Assembly (NCBI RefSeq): GCF_002939865.1
Contig: NZ_MDEE01000006.1
Location: 1 to 64,000 of the forward strand
Source: Xanthomonas dyei
GTDB lineage: Bacteria; Pseudomonadota; Gammaproteobacteria; Xanthomonadales; Xanthomonadaceae
Reading direction: 5' to 3'
Length of the DNA: 64,000 nt
Shown here: piece by piece, positions 28,711 to 38,190 of the stretch
How positions within the stretch are numbered: position 1 is the first letter of the stretch
Layout of the letters: the number at the start of each line of letters is the position of its first letter
Notes under the pieces: generated by a model
Told to the model about the DNA's origin: nothing
Database searches by the model: none
Seen by the model: only the letters and a program-made list of their open reading frames with translations
Translations under genes and position numbers: made by a program

Positions 28711-29811
28711 ATGGATTCCCTGACCCAGATCGTTCTTGGTGGCGCGATCGCCGCCGCCATCGCGCCGCCCGGGCAGCGGCGCGCTGCCTTGTTGGCTGGC
28801 GCGGCCCTGGGCACCTTGCCCGACCTCGATGCGCTGGCGTTGCTGTCGCTGACCGACGACCCGGTCACCCTGATGACCGTGCATCGCAGCGTGAGCCATT
28901 CGCTGTTCGTGCTGCCGCTGCTCGGCTGGCTGATCTGGTGGCTGTTCCGGCGCTACGGCAACGGGCGCGTGGCCAGCGCACCCACGCGCTGGTTCTGGGC
29001 GATCCAGCTGGCCTTGATCACCCATCCGCTGCTGGACGCCTTCACCGTGTACGGCACCCAGCTGTGGTGGCCGCTGCAGCCGCATCCGACCATGTGGTCG
29101 AGCGTCTTCATCATCGATCCGGCGTACACGCTATGGCTGCTGCTGGCTTGCGCGGTTGCCTGGTTCGCCCGCGCGCGCCCGCTGGCGCAGCACGTGCTGG
29201 TGATCGGGCTGGTGGCGAGTTCGGCCTATCTGGGCTGGTCGCTGATCGCCAAGCATCTGGTCGATCAGGAAGCCGACCGCGCGCTGGCGGCGATGGGGCT
29301 GGCCGACGCGCCACGCTTCTCGGTACCGATGCCGCTTAACACCTTGCTATGGCGGGTGGTGGCGATGACGCCGAATGGCTATGTGATCGGCGAGCGTTCG
29401 CTGGTGGCCGACACCGGATCGATGCAGTTCCGTGGCTTTTCCAGCAATACCCAGGCACTGGGCGAAGTAGCGGCATTCGATTCGGTACGCCGGCTGACCT
29501 GGTTCAATCGCGGCTTCATGCGTGCGCGCCTGGTCGACGACGATTTGATGCTCAGCGATCTGCGCATGGGCCTGGAGCCGGACTACAACTTCAACTTCGT
29601 GGTCGCGCACCGCGACGGCGGGCAATGGCAGCCCATCGTTCCGCGCCAGGTCCAGGCGGCCTATCGCGCACCGGTGGCACGCGATCAGATCGGTGCGGTG
29701 CTGGCGCAGATGTGGCACCGCATCTGGCATGCACCGGCCGGCACGGCGCTGACCGGCGATCTGGAGCAGGTGGACACGCCGGTGGCTACGCCGGCAGCGT
29801 CGACGCAATAA
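28711..29811 (+). CDS. YdjM-type membrane-bound metal-dependent hydrolase (PF04307 family)
   Basis: 366 residues. The N-terminal MDSLTQIVLGGAIAAAI and the histidine/aspartate pattern (GTLPDLDAL, HRSVSHSLFVLPL, THPLLDAFTVYG) are the hallmarks of the inner-membrane-bound putative hydrolase family. Four or five hydrophobic segments lie in residues 1-190. The C-terminal 180 residues are soluble and of unknown role. The E. coli relative YdjM is induced by SOS, but no LexA box was seen here. The substrate is unknown. Confidence 0.85.
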   Translation: MDSLTQIVLGGAIAAAIAPPGQRRAALLAGAALGTLPDLDALALLSLTDDPVTLMTVHRSVSHSLFVLPLLGWLIWWLFRRYGNGRVASAPTRWFWAIQLALITHPLLDAFTVYGTQLWWPLQPHPTMWSSVFIIDPAYTLWLLLACAVAWFARARPLAQHVLVIGLVASSAYLGWSLIAKHLVDQEADRALAAMGLADAPRFSVPMPLNTLLWRVVAMTPNGYVIGERSLVADTGSMQFRGFSSNTQALGEVAAFDSVRRLTWFNRGFMRARLVDDDLMLSDLRMGLEPDYNFNFVVAHRDGGQWQPIVPRQVQAAYRAPVARDQIGAVLAQMWHRIWHAPAGTALTGDLEQVDTPVATPAASTQ

Positions 29812-29935
29812 GAGCCGCTCACAAAACGACTGTGCAGCCGGCAGGCGGGCGCTGCATGTGCCCGGTGCGTATGTGGCGCTCCTAGGATTCCGGGTGAGCG
29901 CGCTGCCCACACCCAGCTGACGCCTGCGCGCCAGG
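29812..29935. repeat. Dispersed ~120-bp intergenic repeat, copy 1
   Basis: It begins right after the stop of the YdjM-type gene. Blocks shared in the same order and spacing with 53381-53502 are: AACGACTGTGC, AGGCGGGCG, CGGTGCG, GAGCGCGC, CCACACCCA and CTGACG. Spacing is kept to within a few bases along the whole length. No coding function is seen. Confidence 0.7.
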
Positions 29936-30016
29936 TGGGTTAGCCACGTCACGCCATGGCGCGCAGCGGATGGCAGCACGCTGCGCACGCACGCGTTCGA
30001 GCGCAGCCGGGACTCC

Positions 30017-31015
30017 TCAGGCGGCGTTCGGCAGCGGCGGCGCGACGCCGGCAATCAAGGCGTCGAAGTAATCGCGGGTCAGCGCCAGCTGCGCTTCGGG
30101 CGTTTCGGCGCGATTGACCACGGCGCGGAAGTCGGCGCTTTGCGGGTGATCCTTGGCGTACCAGCCCAGATGCTTGCGCGCGATGCGCACGCCCTGCGGT
30201 TGGCCGTAAAACGCGTGCAGCGCGTGTAGATGGTCGAGCAGGGTGTCGCGCACGAAGGCCAGCGTCGGCGCCGGCAACAGCGAGCCGGTGGCCAGGTAAT
30301 GCGCCACCTCGCCGAAGATCCATGGCCGCCCCTGCGCGGCGCGGCCGATCATCACCGCATCCACGCCGGTCTCGCGCAGTACTTGCGCCGCCTTCTGCGG
30401 CGAATCGATATCGCCGTTGGCGATCACCGGGATCTGCAGCGCGGCCTTGATCTGCGCGATCGTCGCGTACTCGGCGCTGCCGGTGTAATGCTGGTCGCGG
30501 GTGCGCCCGTGCACCGCCAGCGCAGCGATGCCGCACTCCTGCGCGATGCGTGCGATGGTCGGGCCGTTGCGATGGTCGCAATCCCAGCCGGTTCGGATCT
30601 TCAGCGTCACCGGCACATCCACCGCCTGCACCACCGCGCGCAAAATCCGCGCCACCAACGCCTCGTCGCGCATCAACGCCGAGCCGGCCCAGGCATTGCA
30701 GACCTTCTTGGCCGGGCAGCCCATATTGATGTCGATCAGCTGCGCGCCATGGTCCACGTTGTAGCGCGCCGCCTCGGCCAGCTGCTGCGGCTCGGTGCCG
30801 GCGATCTGCACGCTGATCGGGTCCGGCTCACCGGCATGGTCCATGCGGTGCAGCGACTTGCGCGTGCCCCAGAAGCGCGGATCGGAGATGGTCATCTCCG
30901 ACACCGCCAGTCCGGCGCCCAGCCGCTTGCATAACAGCCGGAACGGCTTGTCGGTAACGCCCGCCATCGGGGCGAGGATCACCTTGGGGGCGATGGTGTA
31001 AGGGCCGATCTGCAT
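30017..31015 (-). CDS. dusB: tRNA-dihydrouridine synthase B
   Basis: 332 residues. This FMN enzyme reduces specific uridines in tRNA. The N-terminus (MQIGPYTIAPKVILAPMAGVTD) and the catalytic cysteine motif IDINMGCPAKKV, with TLKIRTGWD, VHGRTR, PVIANGDI and MIGRAAQGRPW, match DusB throughout. In enterics dusB precedes fis; here no fis-like gene follows and the downstream side holds only the dispersed repeat. The upstream gene on the same strand (31163-31765) is 147 bases away. Confidence 0.96.
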   Translation of the reverse strand: MQIGPYTIAPKVILAPMAGVTDKPFRLLCKRLGAGLAVSEMTISDPRFWGTRKSLHRMDHAGEPDPISVQIAGTEPQQLAEAARYNVDHGAQLIDINMGCPAKKVCNAWAGSALMRDEALVARILRAVVQAVDVPVTLKIRTGWDCDHRNGPTIARIAQECGIAALAVHGRTRDQHYTGSAEYATIAQIKAALQIPVIANGDIDSPQKAAQVLRETGVDAVMIGRAAQGRPWIFGEVAHYLATGSLLPAPTLAFVRDTLLDHLHALHAFYGQPQGVRIARKHLGWYAKDHPQSADFRAVVNRAETPEAQLALTRDYFDALIAGVAPPLPNAA

Positions 31016-31162
31016 GCGCGCATTGTCGCCGCGGTTGCCGCTGCTGCCAACTCGGGCGCTGCCGGAGGACGCATGCAGTAGCGAACGCGGACTTAGACTG
31101 CAGCAAGCCAGCGCATGCGCCCGCCGAATCGCGCTGACGCGGCCGGGCCGAAGATTCCAGGA

Positions 31163-31765
31163 TCAGCGGATCAGCTGATACAGCTCGAAGCCCTTGGCGC
31201 CGCCGTCCAGGATCAGCAGCAGTTCGTCCGGCCCCAGTGCGACCAGCCGGCCGACGCTGTTGCCGTTGGTGCCGTCGGAAATATTGCCTGGCGCGTAGCG
31301 GCCTTCCGGTTCGTCGTTGACCGTGCTGGCACCAAGGAATGCGAACTCGCGACTGTCCTTGGCCAGCGGATACAGCGTGCCGCTGCGGCGCTGCGAGCCG
31401 CTGACCTTGCTGAAGCGATAGCCGCAGGCATCGCGGCTGATCTCGGCCTTGAAATACGGGTAGGCATAGGCGAACCGCTGGTCGACCTGGATCGAGCGCA
31501 CCTTCCAGCGGCCGTCCAGCTTGCCCGGCAGCTGCGGCGACTGCGCACGCTGCAGCAGCGTGCGCGCCAGCGCGGCGCCGTCTTCCTGCTCGGCATCGTC
31601 GTAGTGCGGTGCGATCGCCTGTTGCAGGCTGTCTGCAGACATGGTCACCGCTGCGCGGTCGGCACCGCTGGCAGCGCCGTTCCAGTCGCAGCGCTGTGCA
31701 GCGGCCGCCAGCGGGACAAGCAGGGCGCACAGTGCAGCCAACGGGATCAGGGAACAACGACGCAT
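31163..31765 (-). CDS. Secreted protein, probably DUF4893 family
   Basis: 200 residues from the ATG at 31765, preceded by AAGGAGTG (excellent ribosome-binding site). A signal peptide (CSLIPLAALCALLVPLAAAA) is cleaved before QRCDWNG. The mature protein has a single small domain (KLDGRWKVRSIQVDQ, CGYRFSKVSGSQRRSGTLYP, ELLLILDGGAKGFELYQLIR). The pattern matches DUF4893 as I remember it. The function is unknown and location is likely periplasmic. Confidence 0.7.
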   Translation of the reverse strand: MRRCSLIPLAALCALLVPLAAAAQRCDWNGAASGADRAAVTMSADSLQQAIAPHYDDAEQEDGAALARTLLQRAQSPQLPGKLDGRWKVRSIQVDQRFAYAYPYFKAEISRDACGYRFSKVSGSQRRSGTLYPLAKDSREFAFLGASTVNDEPEGRYAPGNISDGTNGNSVGRLVALGPDELLLILDGGAKGFELYQLIR

Positions 31766-31869
31766 CGAACACTCCTTGTCGTAATGCAGGCCGGTCACGG
31801 TGACGGGCGGTCAGGTGTGGCGGGGTGGGGCGAGTGAACGCAAACCGATGCCACCATCGGCGCAGGCGG

Positions 31870-32823
31870 TTAGCCGGCGTCCGGCAGCAACTGCGGCATC
31901 GATGCAGCGGCGCCTTCCACTTCGGTGGAGCGCGCCGCGTAGCGGGTGGCAAAACGCACGTGGGTGATGAAGCTCGCACCCGGCGACTGCGCCAGCGAGG
32001 CCACCAGCGCGCCGTTGAAGGCGTCGCCGGCACCGGTGGTGTCCACCGTCTGCGCACTTTCTGCGCCCACGCGGTAATGCGCGGCGCTATCGCCGCGCAG
32101 CTGTTCTTCGGCGTGCGAGATGAAGGCGCCGACCGCGCCCAGCGTCACCACCACGGTGCCGCCCGGCAGCAGCTTGCGGCACAGCGAATGCAGCGTGTTG
32201 CCATCCAATGCGGCCACATCGTCGGCGTTGATGCGCTCGCCGACGTGGCGGCCGAGCAGGGCGGCGAATTCGGTTTCGTTCGGGGTCAGCACATCCGCCA
32301 GCTTGAGCAGGCTGATCGAGGTCGGTGCATTGGCCGGGGCGGCGTTGAGCACGGTCAGTACACCGCATTCGTGAGCCAGGGCCAGCGCCGATTCGATGGT
32401 TTCCGCCGGCGATTCCAGCTGCGCCAGCAGCACGCGTGCCGAGGCGACCAGCGCGCGCTGGTTCTTGACGAACCCGGTGCTCAGCACCGAGTTGGCGCCG
32501 GCGCCGATCACGATGGTGTTGCGGCCGTGACCATCGACATAGATGCCGCCGGTGCCGGTGGGTTCATTGCTCAGTTCGGCGATCAGCGTGAAGCCGTCGT
32601 GCGCGGCCAGCGCGCGCGCGAGCGCGCCGCCTGCATCGTCGCCTAGCGCGCACAAAAAATGCGTCTTGGCGCCAGCACGTGTGGCCGCAACCGCCTGATT
32701 GAACCCCTTGCCACCCGGGCCGGTGCTGTAGCGGCCGGCGATGGTGGCACCCGGCGCCGGCAGCACATCGCAGCGCCACACGTGATCGACATTGAAAGAC
32801 CCGACAACGACGACCGAACTCAT
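31870..32823 (-). CDS. rbsK: Ribokinase / PfkB-family sugar kinase
   Basis: 317 residues from the ATG at 32823 (MSSVVVVGSFNVDHVW). It phosphorylates ribose or a related sugar with ATP. PfkB signatures: GGKGFNQAVAATRAGA (first) and DTTGAGDAFNGALVASLA (second, with the catalytic Asp). It lies 80 bases downstream of a concentrative nucleoside transporter on the same strand. A role in ribose or nucleoside salvage is therefore likely. Substrate specificity cannot be read directly. Confidence 0.88.
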   Translation of the reverse strand: MSSVVVVGSFNVDHVWRCDVLPAPGATIAGRYSTGPGGKGFNQAVAATRAGAKTHFLCALGDDAGGALARALAAHDGFTLIAELSNEPTGTGGIYVDGHGRNTIVIGAGANSVLSTGFVKNQRALVASARVLLAQLESPAETIESALALAHECGVLTVLNAAPANAPTSISLLKLADVLTPNETEFAALLGRHVGERINADDVAALDGNTLHSLCRKLLPGGTVVVTLGAVGAFISHAEEQLRGDSAAHYRVGAESAQTVDTTGAGDAFNGALVASLAQSPGASFITHVRFATRYAARSTEVEGAAASMPQLLPDAG

Positions 32824-32903
32824 AAATACCTGCTTGCGTGAATGACTCGAATGAAACATGGCGTTCGGCGATTAGACCGTGACACCGATGAACCCGCGCC
32901 GCC

Positions 32904-34202
32904 TCAACCGAAGTGCGAGAGCACGCCGGCAATGGTAGCGGTCATGAAGGTGGCGATCGAACCGCCGAGCACCGCACGCAGGCCGAATTTGGCCAGATCG
33001 TGACGACGTTCCGGCGCCAGCCCGCCGATGCCCCCGATCTGGATCGCGATCGAGCTGAAGTTGGCAAAGCCGCACAGGGCATAGGTGGCAATCAGGCGGC
33101 CTTCGGCGCTCAGACCCACGCCAGGCACTTCGCCCTTCACGATCCGTGACAGCTCGCTGTAGGCAACAAACTCGTTGATCACCACTTTCTGGCCGATCAG
33201 CGACCCGACCGTGGTGGTATCCACCCACGGCGTGCCGATCACCCAGGCGATCGGCGCCAGCACGTAACCGAAGATCGTCGACAGGTTGGTCGGCCGGCCC
33301 AGCGCTGCAGCGGCGCCAGTCACCTCGCCCAGCCAGGTCAGCGGTGCGTTGATCAAGGCGATCAGCGCAATGAAGGCCAGCAGCATCGCGCCGATGTTCA
33401 GCGCCAGGCGCAAGCCATCGCCGGCGCCTGCCGCGGCCGCATCGATGATGTTGCTGGTGGTTTTTTCCACTTCCATCTTGACCGTGCCGCGGGTCAGCGG
33501 CGTGCCGGTTTCCGGCACCAGCAGCTTGGCGACCACCAGGGTGGCCGGCGCGGCCATGATGCTGGCGGCCAGCAGATGCTTGGCGTAAAACGCCTGCTGC
33601 GCAGGATCGCTGCCGCCGAGCATGCCCACGTATGCGGCCAGCACCCCGCCGGCGATATGCGCCATGCCGCCGATCATCATCGTCAGCAATTCGGACTGGG
33701 TCATCTTGGGAATATACGGGCGCACCGTCAGCGGCGCCTCGGTCTGGCCGATGAAGACGCTGGCGCACACGCTGGTGGTTTCTGCGCCAGACACGCGCAT
33801 CACCTTGGTGATCGCCCAGGCCATCGCACGCACCACCACCTGCATCACGCCCAGGTGATACAGCACGCCCATCAGCGCGGAGAAAAAGATGATGGTGGGC
33901 AGTACCTGAAACGCGAAAATAAAGCCGTAGCTTTCGATGTTCATCAGGCTGCCGAAAATGAAGGTGGAGCCTTCATTGACGAAGCTCAGCACCTTCACAA
34001 AGCCCTTGCCTAGCGAGTCGAACACGTGGCGCCCGCCCGGGACCAGCAGCACCAGCGAGGCGAACGAGATCTGCAGCAACAGGCCGGTGCCGACCAGCTT
34101 CCAGTCGATCGCGCGGCGGTTGGTCGAAAACAGCCAGGTGATGCCGATGAGCACCGCCAGACCGAACAGGCCGAAACCGATCCTTCCCAAACCTTCGACC
34201 AT
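32904..34202 (-). CDS. nupC: Concentrative nucleoside transporter (NupC family)
   Basis: 432 residues from the ATG at 34202 (GGGGA upstream). Around ten hydrophobic segments are spread over the whole protein. Family landmarks: VFDSLGKGFVKVLSFVNEGS, ETTSVCASVFIGQTEAPLTV (nucleoside-binding region) and VINEFVAYSEL. It imports nucleosides into the cytoplasm with H+ or Na+. It is co-directional with the downstream ribokinase, so nucleoside uptake and ribose phosphorylation are probably co-expressed. Confidence 0.94.
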   Translation of the reverse strand: MVEGLGRIGFGLFGLAVLIGITWLFSTNRRAIDWKLVGTGLLLQISFASLVLLVPGGRHVFDSLGKGFVKVLSFVNEGSTFIFGSLMNIESYGFIFAFQVLPTIIFFSALMGVLYHLGVMQVVVRAMAWAITKVMRVSGAETTSVCASVFIGQTEAPLTVRPYIPKMTQSELLTMMIGGMAHIAGGVLAAYVGMLGGSDPAQQAFYAKHLLAASIMAAPATLVVAKLLVPETGTPLTRGTVKMEVEKTTSNIIDAAAAGAGDGLRLALNIGAMLLAFIALIALINAPLTWLGEVTGAAAALGRPTNLSTIFGYVLAPIAWVIGTPWVDTTTVGSLIGQKVVINEFVAYSELSRIVKGEVPGVGLSAEGRLIATYALCGFANFSSIAIQIGGIGGLAPERRHDLAKFGLRAVLGGSIATFMTATIAGVLSHFG

Positions 34203-34371
34203 TCCATTCCCCGGGCTGCTAACGGCAAAACGATGAAGCCTAGAGCAGGGGGTGTCGGCGGGCAAGGCGAGCGGCATTCAGAAGGCCGGCACAGGCTTGC
34301 GCAGGCGCCCGGCCCGGTAAACTGCGCAAACCGGTCCGGGGCAGGTGCCCTGGAGGTCGCAGGAGATCGCC

Positions 34372-35340
34372 ATGCTTTACCGTCGTCTGGGTTCCACCGG
34401 GCTGCAATTGTCGGCCGTGTCGTTCGGGGCCTGGGTGACCTTCGGTAAGCAGATCGGGCGCGGCGAGGCGCGCAACCTGATCGCCGCTGCTTGGGACAAC
34501 GGCATCAATTTTTTCGACAACGCCGAGGTCTACGCACGCGGCCGCGCCGAAGAGGTGATGGGCGATGTGATCGGCGATCTGCGTCTGCCGCGCGATGGCT
34601 ACTGCGTGTCGAGCAAAGTGTTCTTCGGTGCGGTGGACAGCCCGCGCCCGACCCAGCGCGGGCTCTCGCGCAAGCACGTCACCGACGCCTGCCATGCGGC
34701 GCTCAAGCGCTTGCGCGTGGACTATCTGGATCTGTATTTCTGCCACCGGCCCGATCCGGACACGCCGATCCAGGAAACCGTGCGCGCGATGGACGCGCTG
34801 ATTCGCCAGGGCAAGGTGCTGTACTGGGGCACCTCCGAGTGGAGCGCCGAGCAGTTGCGTGCGGCCATCGCGATCGCCGAGCAGGAACACCTGCATGCGC
34901 CGGCGATGGAGCAGCCGCAGTACAACCTGCTGCATCGGCAGCGGCTGGAGCGCGAGTACGCGCCACTGTGCGAGGCCGGGCTGGGGACCACCATCTGGTC
35001 GCCGCTGGCGTCGGGCTTGTTGACCGGCAAATACAATGGCGGCGTGGAGGCCGACAGCCGCCTGGGCCAGCCGGAGAACGCCTGGCTGCAGGACGAAGTA
35101 CTGGGCACGCCCGAATCGCGCCGTCTCGAGCGGGCCCGCGCGTTTTGTGAGGTGGCTGCCGAGCTCGGGCAGTCCCCGGCACGGCTGGCCATCGCCTGGT
35201 GCCTGCGCAACCCGCACGTGTCCACGGTGATCCTGGGCGCAAGCCGGGTCTCTCAGTTGGAAGAAAATCTCGGTGCGCTGGACACATTGGCGCAGGTGGA
35301 TGCGGCGGGCTGGGAGCGGGTGGACACAGCGACGCGCTGA
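34372..35340 (+). CDS. Aldo/keto reductase (potassium channel beta-subunit-like)
   Basis: 322 residues from the ATG at 34372, preceded by AGGAG. A TIM-barrel NADPH-dependent reductase: the catalytic Asp-Tyr (FFDNAEVYARGRAEEVMG), Lys (YCVSSKVFF) and His (LYFCHRPDPDTPIQET) are all in place, with the late nucleotide-binding VILGASRVSQLEENL. It resembles the AKR6/Kv-beta-like group rather than classical aldose reductases. The natural carbonyl substrate is unknown. It is divergent from nupC, monocistronic, followed by the iron-regulated hemP. Confidence 0.93.
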   Translation: MLYRRLGSTGLQLSAVSFGAWVTFGKQIGRGEARNLIAAAWDNGINFFDNAEVYARGRAEEVMGDVIGDLRLPRDGYCVSSKVFFGAVDSPRPTQRGLSRKHVTDACHAALKRLRVDYLDLYFCHRPDPDTPIQETVRAMDALIRQGKVLYWGTSEWSAEQLRAAIAIAEQEHLHAPAMEQPQYNLLHRQRLEREYAPLCEAGLGTTIWSPLASGLLTGKYNGGVEADSRLGQPENAWLQDEVLGTPESRRLERARAFCEVAAELGQSPARLAIAWCLRNPHVSTVILGASRVSQLEENLGALDTLAQVDAAGWERVDTATR

Positions 35341-35409
35341 GTCGTGCAGCAAAAACGATTGGTTGCGTCAATCGATAACTGTGAAGCGATGCAAAGATCG
35401 AGCGATCCA

Positions 35410-35451
35410 AATGAGAATGGCTCTTGATCATTAAATGAGAATGGTTATTAT
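35410..35451 (+). promoter_or_regulatory. hemP promoter with Fur-type sites
   Basis: A good promoter is visible: TTGATC (35424-35429), 16-base spacer, TATTAT (35446-35451). Two copies of AATGAGAATGG start at 35410 and 35434, 24 bases apart. The second, with the following TTATTAT, resembles a Fur box (AATGAGAATGGTTATTATT) and overlaps the -10 region. This placement predicts repression when iron is plentiful. Confidence 0.65.
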
Positions 35452-35482
35452 TTGTTTGGCCAACCGAATGGAGAACCCGATC

Positions 35483-35680
35483 ATGACCGCTCATCCCGTG
35501 CTGCTCCGCTCCGAACCGGTCAACCTGCGCGACCGCGCCGTGCCGCGTGTTGTGCCTGCCGAAGACCTCATCAGCAGCCAGGCGCTGCTCAAGGGGCGCC
35601 GCGAAGTGCTGATCCAGCATGGCGACCGCGTCTATCGCCTGCGCCATACCAGCAACGACAAGCTCATTTTGACCAAGTAA
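35483..35680 (+). CDS. hemP: Hemin uptake protein HemP
   Basis: 65 residues from the ATG at 35483 (GGAGAACC upstream; an ATG at 35468 would add five residues). The conserved HemP signature is clear: SSQALLKGRREVLIQHGDRVYRLRHTSNDKLILTK. HemP proteins are small, iron-repressed and sit next to heme receptor genes; in some bacteria they act as activators of the receptor gene. Here the receptor starts 270 bases downstream. Confidence 0.93.
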   Translation: MTAHPVLLRSEPVNLRDRAVPRVVPAEDLISSQALLKGRREVLIQHGDRVYRLRHTSNDKLILTK

Positions 35681-35698
35681 GTCGCGCCGAGCCGATGC

Positions 35699-35721
35699 GG
35701 GCGACCCGATGCGGGTCGTCC
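35699..35721 (+). terminator. Hairpin after hemP
   Basis: GGGCGACCC (35699-35707) and GGGTCGTCC (35713-35721) pair over 9 bp with one G-U, around a GATGC loop, 18 bases after the hemP stop. There is no T-run, so partial termination or mRNA stabilisation between hemP and the receptor is the likely role. Confidence 0.4.
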
Positions 35722-35953
35722 GGCAGCGGCCTTGAGGCAGACGCGCCGCGCAACTGCTCCAATCGCGCCACGCAGTGATTGCGTTTTCGCAGCCGATGTT
35801 GCGCTGCGCAGTGCGGCCGTGCCGACCGGCAGCCGCACACTACGATCGATGTGGGCATGCCGCCGCTGCCCACCGCCGACCTCTCCACCCCCGGTTGCCG
35901 CATGCGGCATGCCGCAGCGTGCGCTGCCGGGGTTCTCCCGCAAAGGTTCCTAG

Positions 35954-38185
35954 ATGATTCGCCTGCATCCGCTGGTGGTCGCGCTCTCGCTTGCGCTGCC
36001 TGCTGTTCCGTTGTGTGCCTATGCTGCCGACTCGGACGCCGGCGGCGATGCTGCGCGTGAGGTGCACGACTTCGATCGCCTGCAGGTCACCGCCACGCGT
36101 ACCCAGCGCGCACTGATCGATGTGCCGGGCACGGTGGATGTGATCGACCGCGAACAACTGGATAACCAGCTGGTGCGCGAGCTCAAGGATTTGTTCCGCT
36201 ACACGCCCGGGGTGTCGGTGACCAGCAACAGCGGCCGCTTTGCCGGCGCCAGCGGCATCCGCATTCGTGGGCTGGATGGCAACCGCGTCGCGATCCTGGT
36301 GGACAACGTGCCGGTGTCGGACACCTTCGCCTTCGGCAGCTATCTCAATGCCAACCGCAATTTTGTCGACCTCGAAACGCTCAAGCGGGTGGAGGTCGTC
36401 CGTGGGCCGGCCAGCTCGCTGTACGGCTCCGATGCGCTGGGTGGCGTGGTGGCGTTTGTGACCAAGGACCCGTCGGATTATCTGAGCGCCGACAAGCGCA
36501 GCTATGTCGGGCTGAAGTTCGGTTACGAAGGCGACTGGAATGGCTTGTTTGCCGGTGCGACCGCCGCATTCGGCGGCGAGCGCTGGAGCGGCATGGTCGC
36601 CGTGGCGCATCGCCAGGGCCAGGAAGCGCAAAACCAGGGCGATAACCGGAGCCGCGACTTCACGCGTACTGCGGCCAATCCGCAGACCATCGACGGGCGC
36701 AGCGTGCTGGCCAAACTGGTCTACGCACCGAACGCGCAGCAACGTTTCAAGCTCACCGTCGAAGGCAACGAGGACTATGGCAGCATCGAAGCGCTGAGCG
36801 GCATCGACCCGCGTGTGACCACGCCATCGCTGCGCATCCTGTCGCAGGACGGCCGCGATCATCAGACCCGTGCGCGGGTGTCGCTGCGGCATGAGCTGGA
36901 TGCATTGGACACGGCGCTGGCCGACGATCTGCAATGGCAGCTCTATCGCCAGGACAGCGAGAGCCTGCAACGCACCGATGAATTACGTGGCAACAATACG
37001 CGCCGCCACAACGAACACACTTTCGACCAGCGCGTGTACGGGTTGTTGGTCAATGCGCACAAGCGCATCGAAACCGTGGCGCTGACCCACGACATCACCT
37101 ACGGCCTGGACGGCACCTGGACCGACACGCGCGCCAAGCGCGACGGGTATTCGGTGAATTTGGCCAATGGCGCGGTCAGCAGCCGCGTTGGCCAGGACGT
37201 GTTTCCGGTGCGCGATTTCCCCAAGAGCGAAACCACCAAGCTCGGTCTGTATGCGCAGGACGAAATCGATCTGCTGGATGGCAGGTTGTCGCTGACCCCA
37301 GGCGTGCGCGTGGATTATTTCCGTCTTGCGCCGCAGCTGGACGACATCTTCCGCGAAGACAATCCCGGCGTGGCGGTGGCCACCATCGACCAGACGCAGG
37401 TGTCGCCGAAATTCGGCGCGGTGTGGCGGTTCTCGCCAGCCTGGTCGGCGTATGCCAACTATGCGCACGGCTTTCGCGCGCCGCCGTACAACGACGTCAA
37501 TATCGGCTTTACCAATCTGCAGGCGCGCTACACCGCCATCGCCAACCCGGAGTTGAAATCGGAGACCAGTCGCGGCGGCGAGCTGGGGCTGCGCTTCAAC
37601 GATGCGGTGGGCTATCTGGGGGTGAGCGTGTACTACACCGACTACCGCAACTTCATCGAATCGTACGCACCAGCCGGCACCAACGCGGAGGGTTTACTGC
37701 TGTTCCAGTCGCGCAATGTCGACGATGTGGTGATCAAGGGCGCCGAAGCGCGCGGCGGGCTGGATCTGGGCGCGCTGGCCGGCTGGCAAGGCTGGTCGTT
37801 GAACAGCGCGGTGGCCTATTCGCAAGGCGACAACCTCACCGACGACACACCACTGAATTCGGTCGACCCGTTGCGCGGCACGCTGGGCGTCGCCTTCGAC
37901 AGCGATGGCTGGGGTGCGGAATTGATCGGCACCGTTGTCGCACGCAAGCGCCGCCCGCAGCTGGACAGCTATTACACGCCGGCCGGCTACGCCACGCTGG
38001 ATGTGATGGGCCATTGGGAATTCGCACCCGGCGCCAAGGTCACTGCAGGCATTTTCAATCTGGCCGACCGCCGCTACGTGGACTGGAATGCGCTGCCCAA
38101 CGGCACGTTGGCCAGCAGCACGGTGCTGGATCGGTTTACCGGCGCCGGACGCACCGCGTCGGTCAGCCTGGCAGTGAGTTGGTAG
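35954..38185 (+). CDS. TonB-dependent hemin/hemoglobin receptor
   Basis: 743 residues. Signal peptide (LVVALSLALPAVPLCAYA), TonB-box-like segment FDRLQVTATRTQ, then the plug (VPGTVDVIDREQLDNQLV, GIRIRGLDGNRVAILVDNVP, VEVVRGPASSLYGSDALGG). The barrel contains the heme-receptor landmarks FRAPPYNDVN and NPELKSETS (FRAP/NPNL region), ending in SVSLAVSW. It imports heme from host or environmental hemoproteins across the outer membrane. hemP lies upstream behind a Fur-like promoter, and the next gene starts 5 bases after its stop, so these form one iron-regulated unit. Confidence 0.93.
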   Translation: MIRLHPLVVALSLALPAVPLCAYAADSDAGGDAAREVHDFDRLQVTATRTQRALIDVPGTVDVIDREQLDNQLVRELKDLFRYTPGVSVTSNSGRFAGASGIRIRGLDGNRVAILVDNVPVSDTFAFGSYLNANRNFVDLETLKRVEVVRGPASSLYGSDALGGVVAFVTKDPSDYLSADKRSYVGLKFGYEGDWNGLFAGATAAFGGERWSGMVAVAHRQGQEAQNQGDNRSRDFTRTAANPQTIDGRSVLAKLVYAPNAQQRFKLTVEGNEDYGSIEALSGIDPRVTTPSLRILSQDGRDHQTRARVSLRHELDALDTALADDLQWQLYRQDSESLQRTDELRGNNTRRHNEHTFDQRVYGLLVNAHKRIETVALTHDITYGLDGTWTDTRAKRDGYSVNLANGAVSSRVGQDVFPVRDFPKSETTKLGLYAQDEIDLLDGRLSLTPGVRVDYFRLAPQLDDIFREDNPGVAVATIDQTQVSPKFGAVWRFSPAWSAYANYAHGFRAPPYNDVNIGFTNLQARYTAIANPELKSETSRGGELGLRFNDAVGYLGVSVYYTDYRNFIESYAPAGTNAEGLLLFQSRNVDDVVIKGAEARGGLDLGALAGWQGWSLNSAVAYSQGDNLTDDTPLNSVDPLRGTLGVAFDSDGWGAELIGTVVARKRRPQLDSYYTPAGYATLDVMGHWEFAPGAKVTAGIFNLADRRYVDWNALPNGTLASSTVLDRFTGAGRTASVSLAVSW

Positions 38186-38190
38186 CCGCC

